Shown here piece by piece: positions 35,527 to 44,338 of a stretch of 64,000 nucleotides of DNA (the first letter of the stretch is position 1; every line of letters starts with the position of its first letter). The position numbers were made by a program, and so were the translations under genes. This stretch comes from an uncultured Alphaproteobacteria bacterium (GTDB taxonomy: Bacteria > Pseudomonadota > Alphaproteobacteria > RF32 > CAG-239): assembly GCA_910587405.1 (NCBI GenBank), contig CAJUKS010000002.1, positions 1-64,000 on the forward strand. Direction: 5' to 3'. The notes beneath the pieces were generated by a model, which searched no databases, had not been told where the DNA came from, and was given only the letters and a program-made list of their open reading frames with translations.

Positions 35527-36763
35527 CTTTTCCACTCCCCGCTTCTGTCGTTGTGTTGGCCGGATTGTCCCCGGATTCCGCATCGGCCTGCATATTGGCC
35601 AACCCGTCGGTTAGGACTTTTCCGCTGCTCGGGGTAATCTCTTTTTCAAGTTCACCCAGCTTTTCCGGTTTTTTGCCGTCGGCCGCTTCCAGTTCTTCGG
35701 CACTCGGCGGCGTAAACTTATAGTTGTCCAGGTTAAAATCCCCGGCAGCCTGCACCGGATCGACGGTTGCAAAGTTTTCGGTTGCCAGATCGCGCGCCAC
35801 ATCCAACTGCATTTTTTGCAGCAATATTTCGGTAAAGTTAAGCAGTGCCTGAATATTGTCGGTTTTCATCGTCACCACGGTCCCCAGAGCCCCGCCCAGG
35901 CTTTCAAACTGTACCGTCGACACTTTTTTCTTGCCTGCCTCGGTATCATCCTTTTCAATTCTTGACTTGATGGTCATTGAACGAACCATCGCCTGTTGCA
36001 TCGCTTTGTAATAGGCAGCACGATATATTGCGGCATAGGTTGCAGAAACATGGGTATCAACTTCGGTACCTTTTTCCGGCATCAAAGATTTAGCAGTCTT
36101 TTGCAGGTCTTCCGCCGAATCGTAATTGGCCGGAATCATTTTTACCGAAGCAATCAGATCGGCTGCCTGATTTTTCATATTGCCGATTTGATCGTTCAGC
36201 TTGCCGATTTTGGTTTCGGTTTTACGATTGATCTGACGGGTTTCTTTAACCAGTTTTTTGGATATTTTGGCCTTTTCCTGTTCGTTCTTGCGAATTTGTT
36301 TCTGATACTTTTCGGTATTGGCGGGATCTTCGACAATTTTCTTATTCAGTTCCCGCGTATTTTCATCCAGCGCCGCGATTTTCGCGTTTGCTTCACGGGT
36401 TTTGGCGGCAATTTCAACCGCGGCATCTTCTTTGGTCTTGCTTTGTTCGGCTTCCATATCGCTCAGTTTATTCATGATTTCGCCGAGGTTGTTCAGTTCT
36501 ATCCCCTGAAACTCCTTCATCATTTTCATTCCGAAATCATAAAATTCTTTCGCACCTTTGCCGTAGGTGATGGCCGTCTGCACAATCGCAGACTGCTGCA
36601 GCCCTTTGCCTGCCGTTTGCGAAGTGGTGTTACCGTAGGAAATAACTTCGTTGCCGATGACCCCGGCGTCCATCTTAAACGGCGGCAACGGAATGAAAGC
36701 CCGGGCCGGCGCTCCCCAAAACACCGTACCCAAAACAAAAAGACCAAGAAGAATTTTTTTCAT
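35513..36763 (-). CDS. Exported helical protein, VirB5-like position (416 aa)
   Basis: A signal peptide ends ARAF near residue 23. A coiled coil rich in Glu/Lys/Asn lies at about 85-200. A C-terminal helical part contains QALLNFTEILLQKMQLD, similar in style to the last helices of VirB5/TrbJ minor pilus proteins. The start codon overlaps the upstream stop as ATGA, so translation is coupled. VirB5 proteins are periplasmic or tip adhesins of about 220 residues. This is longer because of the inserted coiled coil. The family link is tentative. Confidence 0.55.
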   Translation of the reverse strand: MKKILLGLFVLGTVFWGAPARAFIPLPPFKMDAGVIGNEVISYGNTTSQTAGKGLQQSAIVQTAITYGKGAKEFYDFGMKMMKEFQGIELNNLGEIMNKLSDMEAEQSKTKEDAAVEIAAKTREANAKIAALDENTRELNKKIVEDPANTEKYQKQIRKNEQEKAKISKKLVKETRQINRKTETKIGKLNDQIGNMKNQAADLIASVKMIPANYDSAEDLQKTAKSLMPEKGTEVDTHVSATYAAIYRAAYYKAMQQAMVRSMTIKSRIEKDDTEAGKKKVSTVQFESLGGALGTVVTMKTDNIQALLNFTEILLQKMQLDVARDLATENFATVDPVQAAGDFNLDNYKFTPPSAEELEAADGKKPEKLGELEKEITPSSGKVLTDGLANMQADAESGDNPANTTTEAGSGKDEKK

Positions 36764-37440
36764 TTTCCGTCTCCTTCCGCTGCGGAGCCGCCGCTCTCGC
36801 CTTTGTCTTTATTGCTGAACAGCAGAGCTTTTTCAATCAGCTGCAATTCATAAATCGCCGACTGCATATCCCAGATATGCGCGTAACGACGGGCGTTTTC
36901 CATCGCTTCTTTGGTTGCTGCCGACTGCAAAATCTCGCGGCTGTCTCCCGCCTTAACCGTCTTATCCGCGGCCTGCCCTTTGGTGCGCGCTTCTTCCATG
37001 TTAACGCGAAGCACCAAAGCATACGCATACATCCGGCTCAGGCTTTCGCGGCGGATGGCGTCGGTGGTGTCTTTGTTAACAAAAAAAGTGGCATCCTGAT
37101 CCTTGTCGGTGTAGTTCGGAATCATATTTTCTTCCACCGCACCTTCGAGTTCCTTAACATCGCCGACTTTTTCGGCAATCGGGCCGATCATTTTGACATT
37201 AATTTTTTTATCGTTCAGAATATTGCTCTTGACTTCTTTCAGCGGCCCGAAATCGCCCTGGCGCGCCGCATTGATGCCGGCCTGCACCTTTTTAAGCTCT
37301 TCCTGGACGTTTTGGGCTTCCTTCTGCACATCTTCCAACTTGCCGAGGACGGTTTCCACCGCCTCAAAGTCGGCGCGGGCATAACCGGCGTTTAAGAGTG
37401 CCAGAAGCAATGTCCAAACAAAAAATGCTTTTTTCATCAT
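36760..37440 (-). CDS. Exported helical protein, VirB5/TrbJ-like (226 aa)
   Basis: A signal peptide ends ARAD near residue 24. A helical mature protein follows, of the size usual for VirB5. It opens with a heptad-rich helix (EAVETVLGKLEDVQKEAQNV) and closes with a helix containing RRYAHIWDMQSAIYELQLIE. The start and stop both overlap neighbours by four bases (ATGA). Length, export and place between VirB4 and VirB8 make it the best single VirB5 candidate of the four exported genes, though sequence similarity is weak. Confidence 0.6.
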   Translation of the reverse strand: MMKKAFFVWTLLLALLNAGYARADFEAVETVLGKLEDVQKEAQNVQEELKKVQAGINAARQGDFGPLKEVKSNILNDKKINVKMIGPIAEKVGDVKELEGAVEENMIPNYTDKDQDATFFVNKDTTDAIRRESLSRMYAYALVLRVNMEEARTKGQAADKTVKAGDSREILQSAATKEAMENARRYAHIWDMQSAIYELQLIEKALLFSNKDKGESGGSAAEGDGK

Positions 37441-38972
37441 TTTTCTCCACTGGTTTCAGAAGCCTTATCCATATCAGAATCACCCAAAACGTCTTTGCGC
37501 GCCGCACACAACTGGTCAACCGTTTCCAAAATAATCTGCGAAGAGAAATTCATCGAAATACGGTTCAGCAACAACTGAGTCTGATAGTTGCTCATCGCCA
37601 GCACGGTCAAATCACCGCGAACGTCGGTCGAATCTGCGGCCAGTTTGTCCTGCTCATCTAAGGTGTCGCTGTAGTTGGCCGCCTCGTATTTGGCGTTGGT
37701 TGCCTCGGCCAAAAGAGAAACAACCGCCGTATAAACCATCTGACGGCATTCTTTCATGCTGAGCGCCGCGTCAAAACTGTTGTCGGCATTATTTTCACGG
37801 ATAATGGTTTCAATACATTCCTGACGTTTCTTTTCATCTTTGATAAAAGTTTCGGCACTGATTGAACAACGTTGAGCCATCGGCACGACATAGACGTTGC
37901 CGATATAACTGTTGCCGACGCCTTCACTGTCGGAGGCGCTGGCAAAAGCCAAAACTTCGTGATGCCGATAGGTGTTGGCAGAAATTTTCTCCGCGGCGCC
38001 ATTCAATCGCGGCGAGACCCGGAATTGCCGTCTGACCGCCGGTGCGGCCGCAGCAGGCGCAACTTCGATTTTCTTTGCCGCCGGGACAGCGGTTTCGAGC
38101 TTGGCCGGAACAACGACGGCATTGTCTTTGGTTACCGCCGTCGGCGCAACACGGACCGGAACCGTCTCCGAACCGGCAACGGACGGACGCACAAACGGAC
38201 GACGACCGGACGGAAGCGTTTCGGCGGACAGTTTCTGTTCGGGAATTACAACGGCTTCCGCCTTGACCGGCGCGTTACCGTCGACAACGGCTTCCGTAAT
38301 TTCCGGACTGTTTTCGATTAATTTTTCTTCGGGGACTGAAACGCCGTCAAGCTCTTCGCCTTCTCCGGGAACACCGTCAAGATTTTCGCCGCCGACGTCT
38401 TCATCATCATCATACACGCGACCGTCGGAACTCATGACCGGAGGCGTCATTTCTTCCTCTTCGCTTTCTTCTTCCGGCATAACGGCCGTCATATCATCGG
38501 CCGGCAATTCTTCGGCAACTTCCGCCTCTTCTTCGACAAATTCTTCTTCGAACTCTTCTTCATCTTCCATATCGGCAGCATTCTGCTCGGCCACCGTATC
38601 CATCGCCGCCTGATAAGCTTCTTTCTGCGCCTGAACTTCGGCATCATGAGCGGCCTTGGCCGCTTCGGCTTCCGCCTTACGTGCCATCGCCTTTTGCGCC
38701 AGCTCAATACCTTTGTTTATTTCATCGCCGTAATCGGCCTGAAACTTGGAAACGGATGCGGCAGCATCGCCGACAATCGTATTCAGCTCACCGACTTTAT
38801 TGGTAATGTCACCGATTCCTTTAATATTTTCAGAACCGTTTTTGACAATACTGATCGTTCCTGCAATATTGGCGGCATCAAAAGTCGGCAATCCGGCCTG
38901 TGCTTCCATAACAACCAACAAACCGGCACCCGCACCCAAAATGCCCGTACCAATGCGCTTAATATTTACCAT
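37437..38972 (-). CDS. Exported VirB5-like protein with acidic insert (511 aa)
   Basis: A signal peptide ends AQAG near residue 27. The mature N-terminus (LPTFDAANIAGTISIV) matches the style of VirB5/TrbJ proteins, which often begin with a P-x-x-D-x-x-N-I segment. A very acidic region lies at about residues 135-215 (runs of Glu and Asp), then a Pro/Ala/Val-rich linker (about 220-330), and a helical C-terminal domain with paired cysteines and QTQLLLNRISMNF. The start has a GGAGGG site. It is the first of four exported genes downstream of VirB4. Confidence 0.6.
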   Translation of the reverse strand: MVNIKRIGTGILGAGAGLLVVMEAQAGLPTFDAANIAGTISIVKNGSENIKGIGDITNKVGELNTIVGDAAASVSKFQADYGDEINKGIELAQKAMARKAEAEAAKAAHDAEVQAQKEAYQAAMDTVAEQNAADMEDEEEFEEEFVEEEAEVAEELPADDMTAVMPEEESEEEEMTPPVMSSDGRVYDDDEDVGGENLDGVPGEGEELDGVSVPEEKLIENSPEITEAVVDGNAPVKAEAVVIPEQKLSAETLPSGRRPFVRPSVAGSETVPVRVAPTAVTKDNAVVVPAKLETAVPAAKKIEVAPAAAAPAVRRQFRVSPRLNGAAEKISANTYRHHEVLAFASASDSEGVGNSYIGNVYVVPMAQRCSISAETFIKDEKKRQECIETIIRENNADNSFDAALSMKECRQMVYTAVVSLLAEATNAKYEAANYSDTLDEQDKLAADSTDVRGDLTVLAMSNYQTQLLLNRISMNFSSQIILETVDQLCAARKDVLGDSDMDKASETSGEK

Positions 38973-39047
38973 ACCACCCTCCGTCTTGGTCTATGTCATA
39001 TTAATAATAGCAAAAAAAAACTATTTTATAAATCTATTTTATGTCCG

Positions 39048-41480
39048 TCAGGCAAGATTTAAATATTTTGTAACAAAGTTGTCTTCGCCGTATTGTTTAA
39101 TCAGATCCTCCACCAACAGAACATTTTTGCGTCCCGAATTATAAAGTTTCAGATAGGGTCCGAGACCGCCCAAATTAACATCCAAAATAACCGATTCTCC
39201 GGTTGCCGGACGCGACAGCAAAATCGCATACGGGAAATCGCGGTACGAACGGCCGAATACAAAGTCGATCTCACGCTGATTGAGGTTCCAGTTGACATAA
39301 TCTTCGGCCATCGCCTGCGGGTTGCGGAAGAAAATAACCGTCTGGCACTGACCGCGGATAACTTCGCCCACACCCAACCGGTCGATAATGTTCGGCTGTT
39401 GGAAAGCGCAAAGGTATGCCTGACGTTTTTTACGTCCTTCCTGCAAACCGATGATAAAATAGTCACGGAACATCGGGTGCTTGAGCATCGGCGCGGTTTC
39501 ATCGATCATAATCAGTGACGGCACTCCGGTTTCGCCGGTTTCCGACTGAATACGGTGCATGATGTAACTGATAACCGCCGGCGCCAGTGTTTCGTCTTCG
39601 AAAATATGAGTAAAGTCAAAGGCGATAAAACGTTTGGAATGCAAATCCAAGCTATCGTTGGAAGCATTGAAAATCTTGCCGTACTGATCGGGATTAACCC
39701 AGCGGAAAAGCTCGCGGCGCATATTTCCGGTCGGCGAAAAACAGCTTTTATAGAGGTTGCTCATCACCCGTTCTTCAGGACGCAGATAATCAAACGCCGT
39801 TGTCACCGCACGGGCAATCTCCCGCTCCGACAAAGCATCGTCGACCATCGTGATTGATTTCATCCAACGACGCAAAAAGGCACGGTTGTTTGCCGTCGGC
39901 TCGGCGTCAAACGGGTTGAGCGACACGTTTTTCTCATCGCCGTCAAAACCGACATACGCGCCCTTCACCGCACGGGTAAAGATTTCCGCACCGCGGTGAC
40001 GGTCAAAGAAAAACACCTTCAGATCCTTGTGCCGCATCGCCTGTCCGGCCAAAAACGTCAGCAAAGTCGTTTTACCTTGTCCGGTCGGACCGATAATACA
40101 ACAGTGGGCCACCGCAGATTCTTCCGACGAAACATGGAATTGGAAACGGTAACCGGAACCGGTTGTGGTACGGAAGACCGAAATAGCGCCCGGACCCCAG
40201 TCACTTTTGGCAAAACCTTCGGAGGGTTTGTCAAACGACACTGCAACCGCAACGACCCGCGACAAATAACGGTAAGTCCGCGGATAGGTATCGTAGGTGG
40301 GGAACTGGTTAAAGAACGTTGCCTGGCTGACCCAGCCTTCGCGCACCGGGGTCACGCCGAACAAACGGCAAATACGCTGAACTTCGCCTTCGGCAAAGTC
40401 TATTTCTTCCAAACTGTGTCCTTTTAATACCAATGTCATCGCATATTCGGTCAAAGCCTGATAATTGGCATCGCTGTCTTCAATTGAGGACAATGCTTCA
40501 TTGTACTGAGCAATCACATCGCCTGAAAAACTGGTCATGCGCGCCATGTTGGCCTGTTGCAGCAACAACGCGCGGGCGTTGGGTTTAAATATCGGCTTAA
40601 TGTTGTGCAGCATCGTCAGTTCACAGTCAATCGCCAACAAAGACACGATCATCGACTCGTCCATAAAATCGCCCGAGGTTCGCAGCCCCATGGTAACGGC
40701 ATACATTTCCTTATCTCCGGAAAAGAATTTAATAATGCCGTTTTCACCGGTAAAGTGGATATGATCGGCCGTCAAAATCTCGTTCAGCGCGGCGCCTTCG
40801 GCAGAACGCACTTTCGGATCCGGTTTGGATACCGGACTGCAAATGCGGCTGAAAACATGAAACGGACTGTCTTTGGGAAGGCTGTCTTCGCTTTCGAACA
40901 TCGCCCGCACGCCATATTCGCTCAGGGTTGCCATCAACGTTTGCGAAGCATAGTTCAAATCCTTCAGGGCATCGGGACGATCGGGAATTGAAATAATGAT
41001 GTAATGCGAATTGCTGTAAACCCGGTTAAGCGTACTTTGCCAGGTATAAGCAACCTGTTCCAACAACGGATTATCAAACGTGCCGACAATTTCATCAGGC
41101 GGAATACGTTCGCGCAACGTGATAACCCGGCAGGTAACCTGCAAATCCGACATATTGTCAATCCAGGATTTGCGCGCTTCGAGCATCGAGACGTTTTTCT
41201 CTTCGGTGGCAAAAGCCAGATCCAGCCCCTCAATCTTAAACACACGGGCAAACGAACCGTTATAGCAACGGATGGTCATACCGTCTGACATCAGTTTATT
41301 AAACGGCAGAAAATCCGCCACTTTGGATTCACTCGGCTGCGGCAAAATGCTGTGCCCCAGTTTAGTAACCCACAAACCGGCAAAAGCTGCGGCCGAAATA
41401 AAACCAATCACCGCAACAATAACTTCTTTAGTGCTCAGCCCTTGCACGAACGTGCTGAAAAAATCAAAATCAGGGTGCAA
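39048..41480 (-). CDS. virB4: VirB4-family T4SS ATPase
   Basis: This 810-aa protein is the conserved energiser of VirB-type systems. A hydrophobic helix lies at about residues 20-38, then the VirB4/CagE N-terminal domain. Walker A is GPTGQGKTT (about 463-471) and Walker B is LIMIDE (about 653-658), with a later FQQPN segment typical of the family. Length is normal for VirB4. Its start overlaps the end of virB3 by 11 bases, the classic VirB3-VirB4 order. It appears intact, and I see no second VirB4. Confidence 0.95.
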   Translation of the reverse strand: MHPDFDFFSTFVQGLSTKEVIVAVIGFISAAAFAGLWVTKLGHSILPQPSESKVADFLPFNKLMSDGMTIRCYNGSFARVFKIEGLDLAFATEEKNVSMLEARKSWIDNMSDLQVTCRVITLRERIPPDEIVGTFDNPLLEQVAYTWQSTLNRVYSNSHYIIISIPDRPDALKDLNYASQTLMATLSEYGVRAMFESEDSLPKDSPFHVFSRICSPVSKPDPKVRSAEGAALNEILTADHIHFTGENGIIKFFSGDKEMYAVTMGLRTSGDFMDESMIVSLLAIDCELTMLHNIKPIFKPNARALLLQQANMARMTSFSGDVIAQYNEALSSIEDSDANYQALTEYAMTLVLKGHSLEEIDFAEGEVQRICRLFGVTPVREGWVSQATFFNQFPTYDTYPRTYRYLSRVVAVAVSFDKPSEGFAKSDWGPGAISVFRTTTGSGYRFQFHVSSEESAVAHCCIIGPTGQGKTTLLTFLAGQAMRHKDLKVFFFDRHRGAEIFTRAVKGAYVGFDGDEKNVSLNPFDAEPTANNRAFLRRWMKSITMVDDALSEREIARAVTTAFDYLRPEERVMSNLYKSCFSPTGNMRRELFRWVNPDQYGKIFNASNDSLDLHSKRFIAFDFTHIFEDETLAPAVISYIMHRIQSETGETGVPSLIMIDETAPMLKHPMFRDYFIIGLQEGRKKRQAYLCAFQQPNIIDRLGVGEVIRGQCQTVIFFRNPQAMAEDYVNWNLNQREIDFVFGRSYRDFPYAILLSRPATGESVILDVNLGGLGPYLKLYNSGRKNVLLVEDLIKQYGEDNFVTKYLNLA

Positions 41481-41760
41481 ATTTATTCCCCTTTGTCTTA
41501 TACAAATTTTTGGTTATACGATAAGTCTGACCAAAGGCCTGAATCATACTGGAGATATGCGGTTCTTTGGTCCCCCACAATACAATTATGCCGTGCACCA
41601 GCAAAATGCTGGCCACGAAAATAATCGGGTTAATCTCAAAAGCGCCGATCGACACAAACATAATCGGAAACTGGACGCCGAGATTAAGCAGCACCGGCAG
41701 AAACGGCCCCCAAAGAATCTTCGGAGGACTGGCTACCGCTTTTAATACTGGTTCACGCAT
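41470..41760 (-). CDS. virB3: VirB3-family inner-membrane protein
   Basis: This 96-aa protein is started at ATG 41760 (AAAGGA upstream). A longer frame is open upstream but has no site and crosses a terminator. Two close hydrophobic helices (about residues 19-36 and 42-62) and the basic end fit VirB3, which partners VirB4 at the inner membrane. The next gene is VirB4, overlapping by 11 bases. Confidence 0.85.
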   Translation of the reverse strand: MREPVLKAVASPPKILWGPFLPVLLNLGVQFPIMFVSIGAFEINPIIFVASILLVHGIIVLWGTKEPHISSMIQAFGQTYRITKNLYKTKGNKFAP

Positions 41761-41941
41761 TTCAATCCATTCCTTTATTTTTTCGATTCTACAAGAAAAG
41801 TTTCTTTTATGCAACAAAAAAGCTTGTCGAAATGAGAATGGCACACTCGAACATTTCCGTGCCCTCATCGACATTTTTGCGCTCCGAAACCGCGTTGGCC
41901 GCAACGGATATCCGTAAAAAACGATTGTCGCGACCGACGCA

Positions 41942-41980
41942 ACAAAAAAACACCGCCCTGGGAGAACGGACGGTGCTTTT
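41942..41980 (-). terminator. Terminator between the VirB2 group and VirB3
   Basis: On the minus strand CACCGTCC pairs with GGGCGGTG (one G-U pair) and is followed by seven T residues. It lies 16 bases after the stop of the long VirB2-like gene. It probably gives partial termination, so that the pilin genes are expressed above the rest, unless a promoter lies in the 180 bases before virB3. Confidence 0.75.
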
Positions 41981-41995
41981 CGGATTTTCAACAAA

Positions 41996-43096
41996 CTACT
42001 TGAAAATATTTCCGATGTCTTGAGGAATATCTTTGGCGGCGTTTGCCGTTCCGTTGATAACTCCGACATCCTGGGTGACTTCTTTTCCTTCGTTGGCGCC
42101 TTTGTTGCTGCCCTTAAAGAAGTCTTCAACTTTCTGTCCCAAACTTGGTTTTCCTTCCTTGTCGGTATAGTTGGTACCGATCGTTCCGGCTGCCGAAGTA
42201 ATTGCTCCGGTGGCTGTGGTATAGTTATCAAAGGCCCCGACACCGGCGGTAATCGCTTCGCTGATGCTGCCGGCATTCTTAATTCCCTTAACCGACGAAT
42301 CAACCGCGGTATAAACCGTCTTGGCGGCCGAGATAACCGTACTTGCCGTATTATAACCTTTTACGGCTTCGTCCTTAACCGTCTTAATGGTATCTTTGAA
42401 CTTCTGCCAACCGGTGCGCGTATCGACCTGACTGCCGCCGCTGGTTCCGACCGGGCTGAGAGAAATGGTTTTCAAATCAACACCGCCCGATAAACCGGGA
42501 ATACTGCCAACCGGACCCGACGGCAAAATCGGCATGACTTTTCCGTCTGCACCGGGAACCAGTCCGCCGCTGCCTAATCCGCCGGCACCGCCGCCTAATC
42601 CACCGCCGGCACCGCCGCCGATAGAGGTTCCGCCGCCGGCTGCCGTTACAGAAGCCGGGCAGTCATTCCCCTGACATTCGCCGAAAGTCGCCGAATAATC
42701 GGCTTCGGTGAAATCCGGCTGCAAGAAATGTCCGTACTTTAACGGAGGCTGTCCCTCACCCAAAGTAAAATATTCAATAAATGGTGTCATCATCGAGAGC
42801 AGAAACAAACTGATCGCAATGTTGCCCAAATGCTTAAAACTGATTTTGTTAAAAATCGCCGCAAAGGTAAAAGCAATCAGCCCGAAACCGCCCAAAATGT
42901 AAACAATTTTTCGAATATCAAATAATGTCGTGGTCACTTTGCAGGCAATGGTTCTGAATATTCCGTGTTGTGCTTCGCTTTGCATGCATCCCAACAAATC
43001 AGCGAAGGCATCGCCCGGATTAAAACAGACAAACAGAGCTGTCAGCAACATTAACAGAGATACAGACATCCTATCTTTTATCTTAAATTTTTGCAT
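41996..43096 (-). CDS. VirB2-like protein with long Gly-rich extension (366 aa)
   Basis: The N-terminal 110 residues copy the VirB2 plan: signal peptide ending AFAD, then two helices with YILGGFGLIAFTFAAIF followed by a basic turn. After the second helix comes a 250-residue extension that VirB2 pilins do not have. It contains a periplasmic pair of cysteines (ECQGNDC), a Gly-rich stretch (about 155-185), and an Ala/Thr-rich helical end. It may be a pilus base or cap subunit that is not itself polymerised. Start ATG 43096 follows GGAGGG. It is third in the pilin group. Confidence 0.7.
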   Translation of the reverse strand: MQKFKIKDRMSVSLLMLLTALFVCFNPGDAFADLLGCMQSEAQHGIFRTIACKVTTTLFDIRKIVYILGGFGLIAFTFAAIFNKISFKHLGNIAISLFLLSMMTPFIEYFTLGEGQPPLKYGHFLQPDFTEADYSATFGECQGNDCPASVTAAGGGTSIGGGAGGGLGGGAGGLGSGGLVPGADGKVMPILPSGPVGSIPGLSGGVDLKTISLSPVGTSGGSQVDTRTGWQKFKDTIKTVKDEAVKGYNTASTVISAAKTVYTAVDSSVKGIKNAGSISEAITAGVGAFDNYTTATGAITSAAGTIGTNYTDKEGKPSLGQKVEDFFKGSNKGANEGKEVTQDVGVINGTANAAKDIPQDIGNIFK

Positions 43097-43123
43097 AGCA
43101 CCCTCCTAAAATCTCTGTTCAAA

Positions 43124-43489
43124 CTATTTTGCCAGACCCGAGTCATTACCGCTGATCAACGTATCCGTGATCATGGTCGGGGTAATAACCGTACTTTCCA
43201 CCATATAGTTAATAATCCCGGCCGTAGTCGCGATAACCATCAGCCCGATAATGATTGCCCCAAGCCATTTCCAGTTAAAGTTACCGAAGAAACCGCCGAT
43301 GGCAATTGCGACGATACCGAAACCGGCAACCGCATAGATAATCTCGCGCATTCCTCTGAAGATCTCGGCACCTTTTGAGGTCAGATCACCGAACAATGCC
43401 GCGTAAGAATTGGTTGCAAATAAAATTGAAGAAGCTAAGAACGCAACCAATGCAAATATTATTATTTTCTTTAATTTTACGTACAACAT
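43124..43489 (-). CDS. virB2: VirB2-family pilin-like protein, copy b
   Basis: This 121-aa protein is started at ATG 43489 (AAGGAAAAAG upstream). A signal peptide ends SYAA near residue 31. The mature part has the two-helix VirB2 plan, with YAVAGFGIVAIAIGGFF and NWKW at the turn, and a 25-residue polar tail. It is closely modelled on copy a, which is encoded just upstream; a strong stem-loop separates them. VirB2 subunits polymerise into the T4SS pilus. Confidence 0.8.
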   Translation of the reverse strand: MLYVKLKKIIIFALVAFLASSILFATNSYAALFGDLTSKGAEIFRGMREIIYAVAGFGIVAIAIGGFFGNFNWKWLGAIIIGLMVIATTAGIINYMVESTVITPTMITDTLISGNDSGLAK

Positions 43490-43522
43490 CTTCTTTTTCC
43501 TTCTTTTGTTAGTAGTAAAATA

Positions 43523-43564
43523 GGAGGGCTGCCATTGGCTAGCCAAAACTTCTGCCAGCCCTCC
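43523..43564 (-). promoter_or_regulatory. Stem-loop between pilin genes a and b
   Basis: GGAGGGCTG (43523-43531) pairs with CAGCCCTCC (43556-43564), and the loop contains the perfect palindrome TTGGCTAGCCAA. It starts 23 bases after the stop of the first pilin gene and lacks a good T run. It may stabilise the pilin transcript or terminate partly, raising pilin a over the downstream genes. Confidence 0.6.
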
Positions 43565-43586
43565 CGATCAGTTAGTATACAGGCAA

Positions 43587-43928
43587 CTATACACCGAAGG
43601 TATCAGTTACGCCCGTACCGGCTTTGGAGCCTGCCGCATATTGAACAACGGCGTTCGCTGCAGCCAAGATAGCCAGACCGACAGCCAAAGCTGCAAACCA
43701 TTTCCAGTTTACTTTACCGAAAATAGCCGCAAAAGCAACACCGACCAGACCAAAACCACCCAGGATGAAGATGATCGTTCTAACGGCTTCAAATACGTTA
43801 GAGACCTTCTTGCTCGCCTGAGTCATTAAGCTGGTGCCGTCAACAGCCGCGGCATCGCCAACCATGGCAACGGTTACAAACAAAACCATTGCAGCCAGCG
43901 TCCAGATATTTCTTTTAATAAATTGCAT
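43587..43928 (-). CDS. virB2: VirB2-family pilin, copy a, first gene of the T4SS operon
   Basis: This 113-aa protein has an AAAGGAG site nine bases before the ATG. A signal peptide ends DAAAV near residue 29. The mature pilin of about 84 residues has two helices; the first contains FILGGFGLVGVAFAAIF and the turn is KVNWKW. This is a normal VirB2 size and layout, and its place at the head of the operon makes it the likely major T4SS pilin. Confidence 0.88.
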   Translation of the reverse strand: MQFIKRNIWTLAAMVLFVTVAMVGDAAAVDGTSLMTQASKKVSNVFEAVRTIIFILGGFGLVGVAFAAIFGKVNWKWFAALAVGLAILAAANAVVQYAAGSKAGTGVTDTFGV

Positions 43929-44338
43929 AGTTTTTCTCCTTTAATTAATTAAAAGTACTTTACTTATACATTTTTAGGATACCTGATTTTTTCCAAAATT
44001 ACCAGCATTATCATTTCCTGCACGTTTTCGATAACCGATTGTTTTTTATTATAAAAAATCCCTGTAACAAAAAATTCATAGTTAACTCGGCTTCATTTTG
44101 GACAATAAAAGGGACAGACTCCGCCCTGTCGTTTTGGTCCCGGCTTCGTTTTATCCGAAACAAAAAACAAGAAAACACTTATTTATATATATCACTCTGA
44201 ATATACAGCCGCTGCGCCGCTGTCGTTCCGACCCCGCACAGCCCCCAAAAAAACGACGAAAATTTAATATTCGGCGAATTATGTGCTTGCCAATTCTCAT
44301 ATTTTAATTTATTGTTAACCATTAGAGGGGTCAAGTTA
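43929..44338. promoter_or_regulatory. Divergent regulatory region between T4SS and pilus operons
   Basis: These 410 AT-rich bases separate the first T4SS gene (minus) from the first pilus-operon gene (plus), so promoters for both must lie here or be shared. A TATAAT hexamer on the minus strand at 44048-44053 is a -10 candidate for the T4SS, without a clear -35. The GC-richer part (about 44100-44260) has no supported gene. One upstream region could allow joint control of both machines. Confidence 0.5.

Noticed and set aside
44098..44307. 69-codon plus-strand frame in the divergent region
   Set aside because: No supporting site or motif, and it lies in a region expected to be regulatory.
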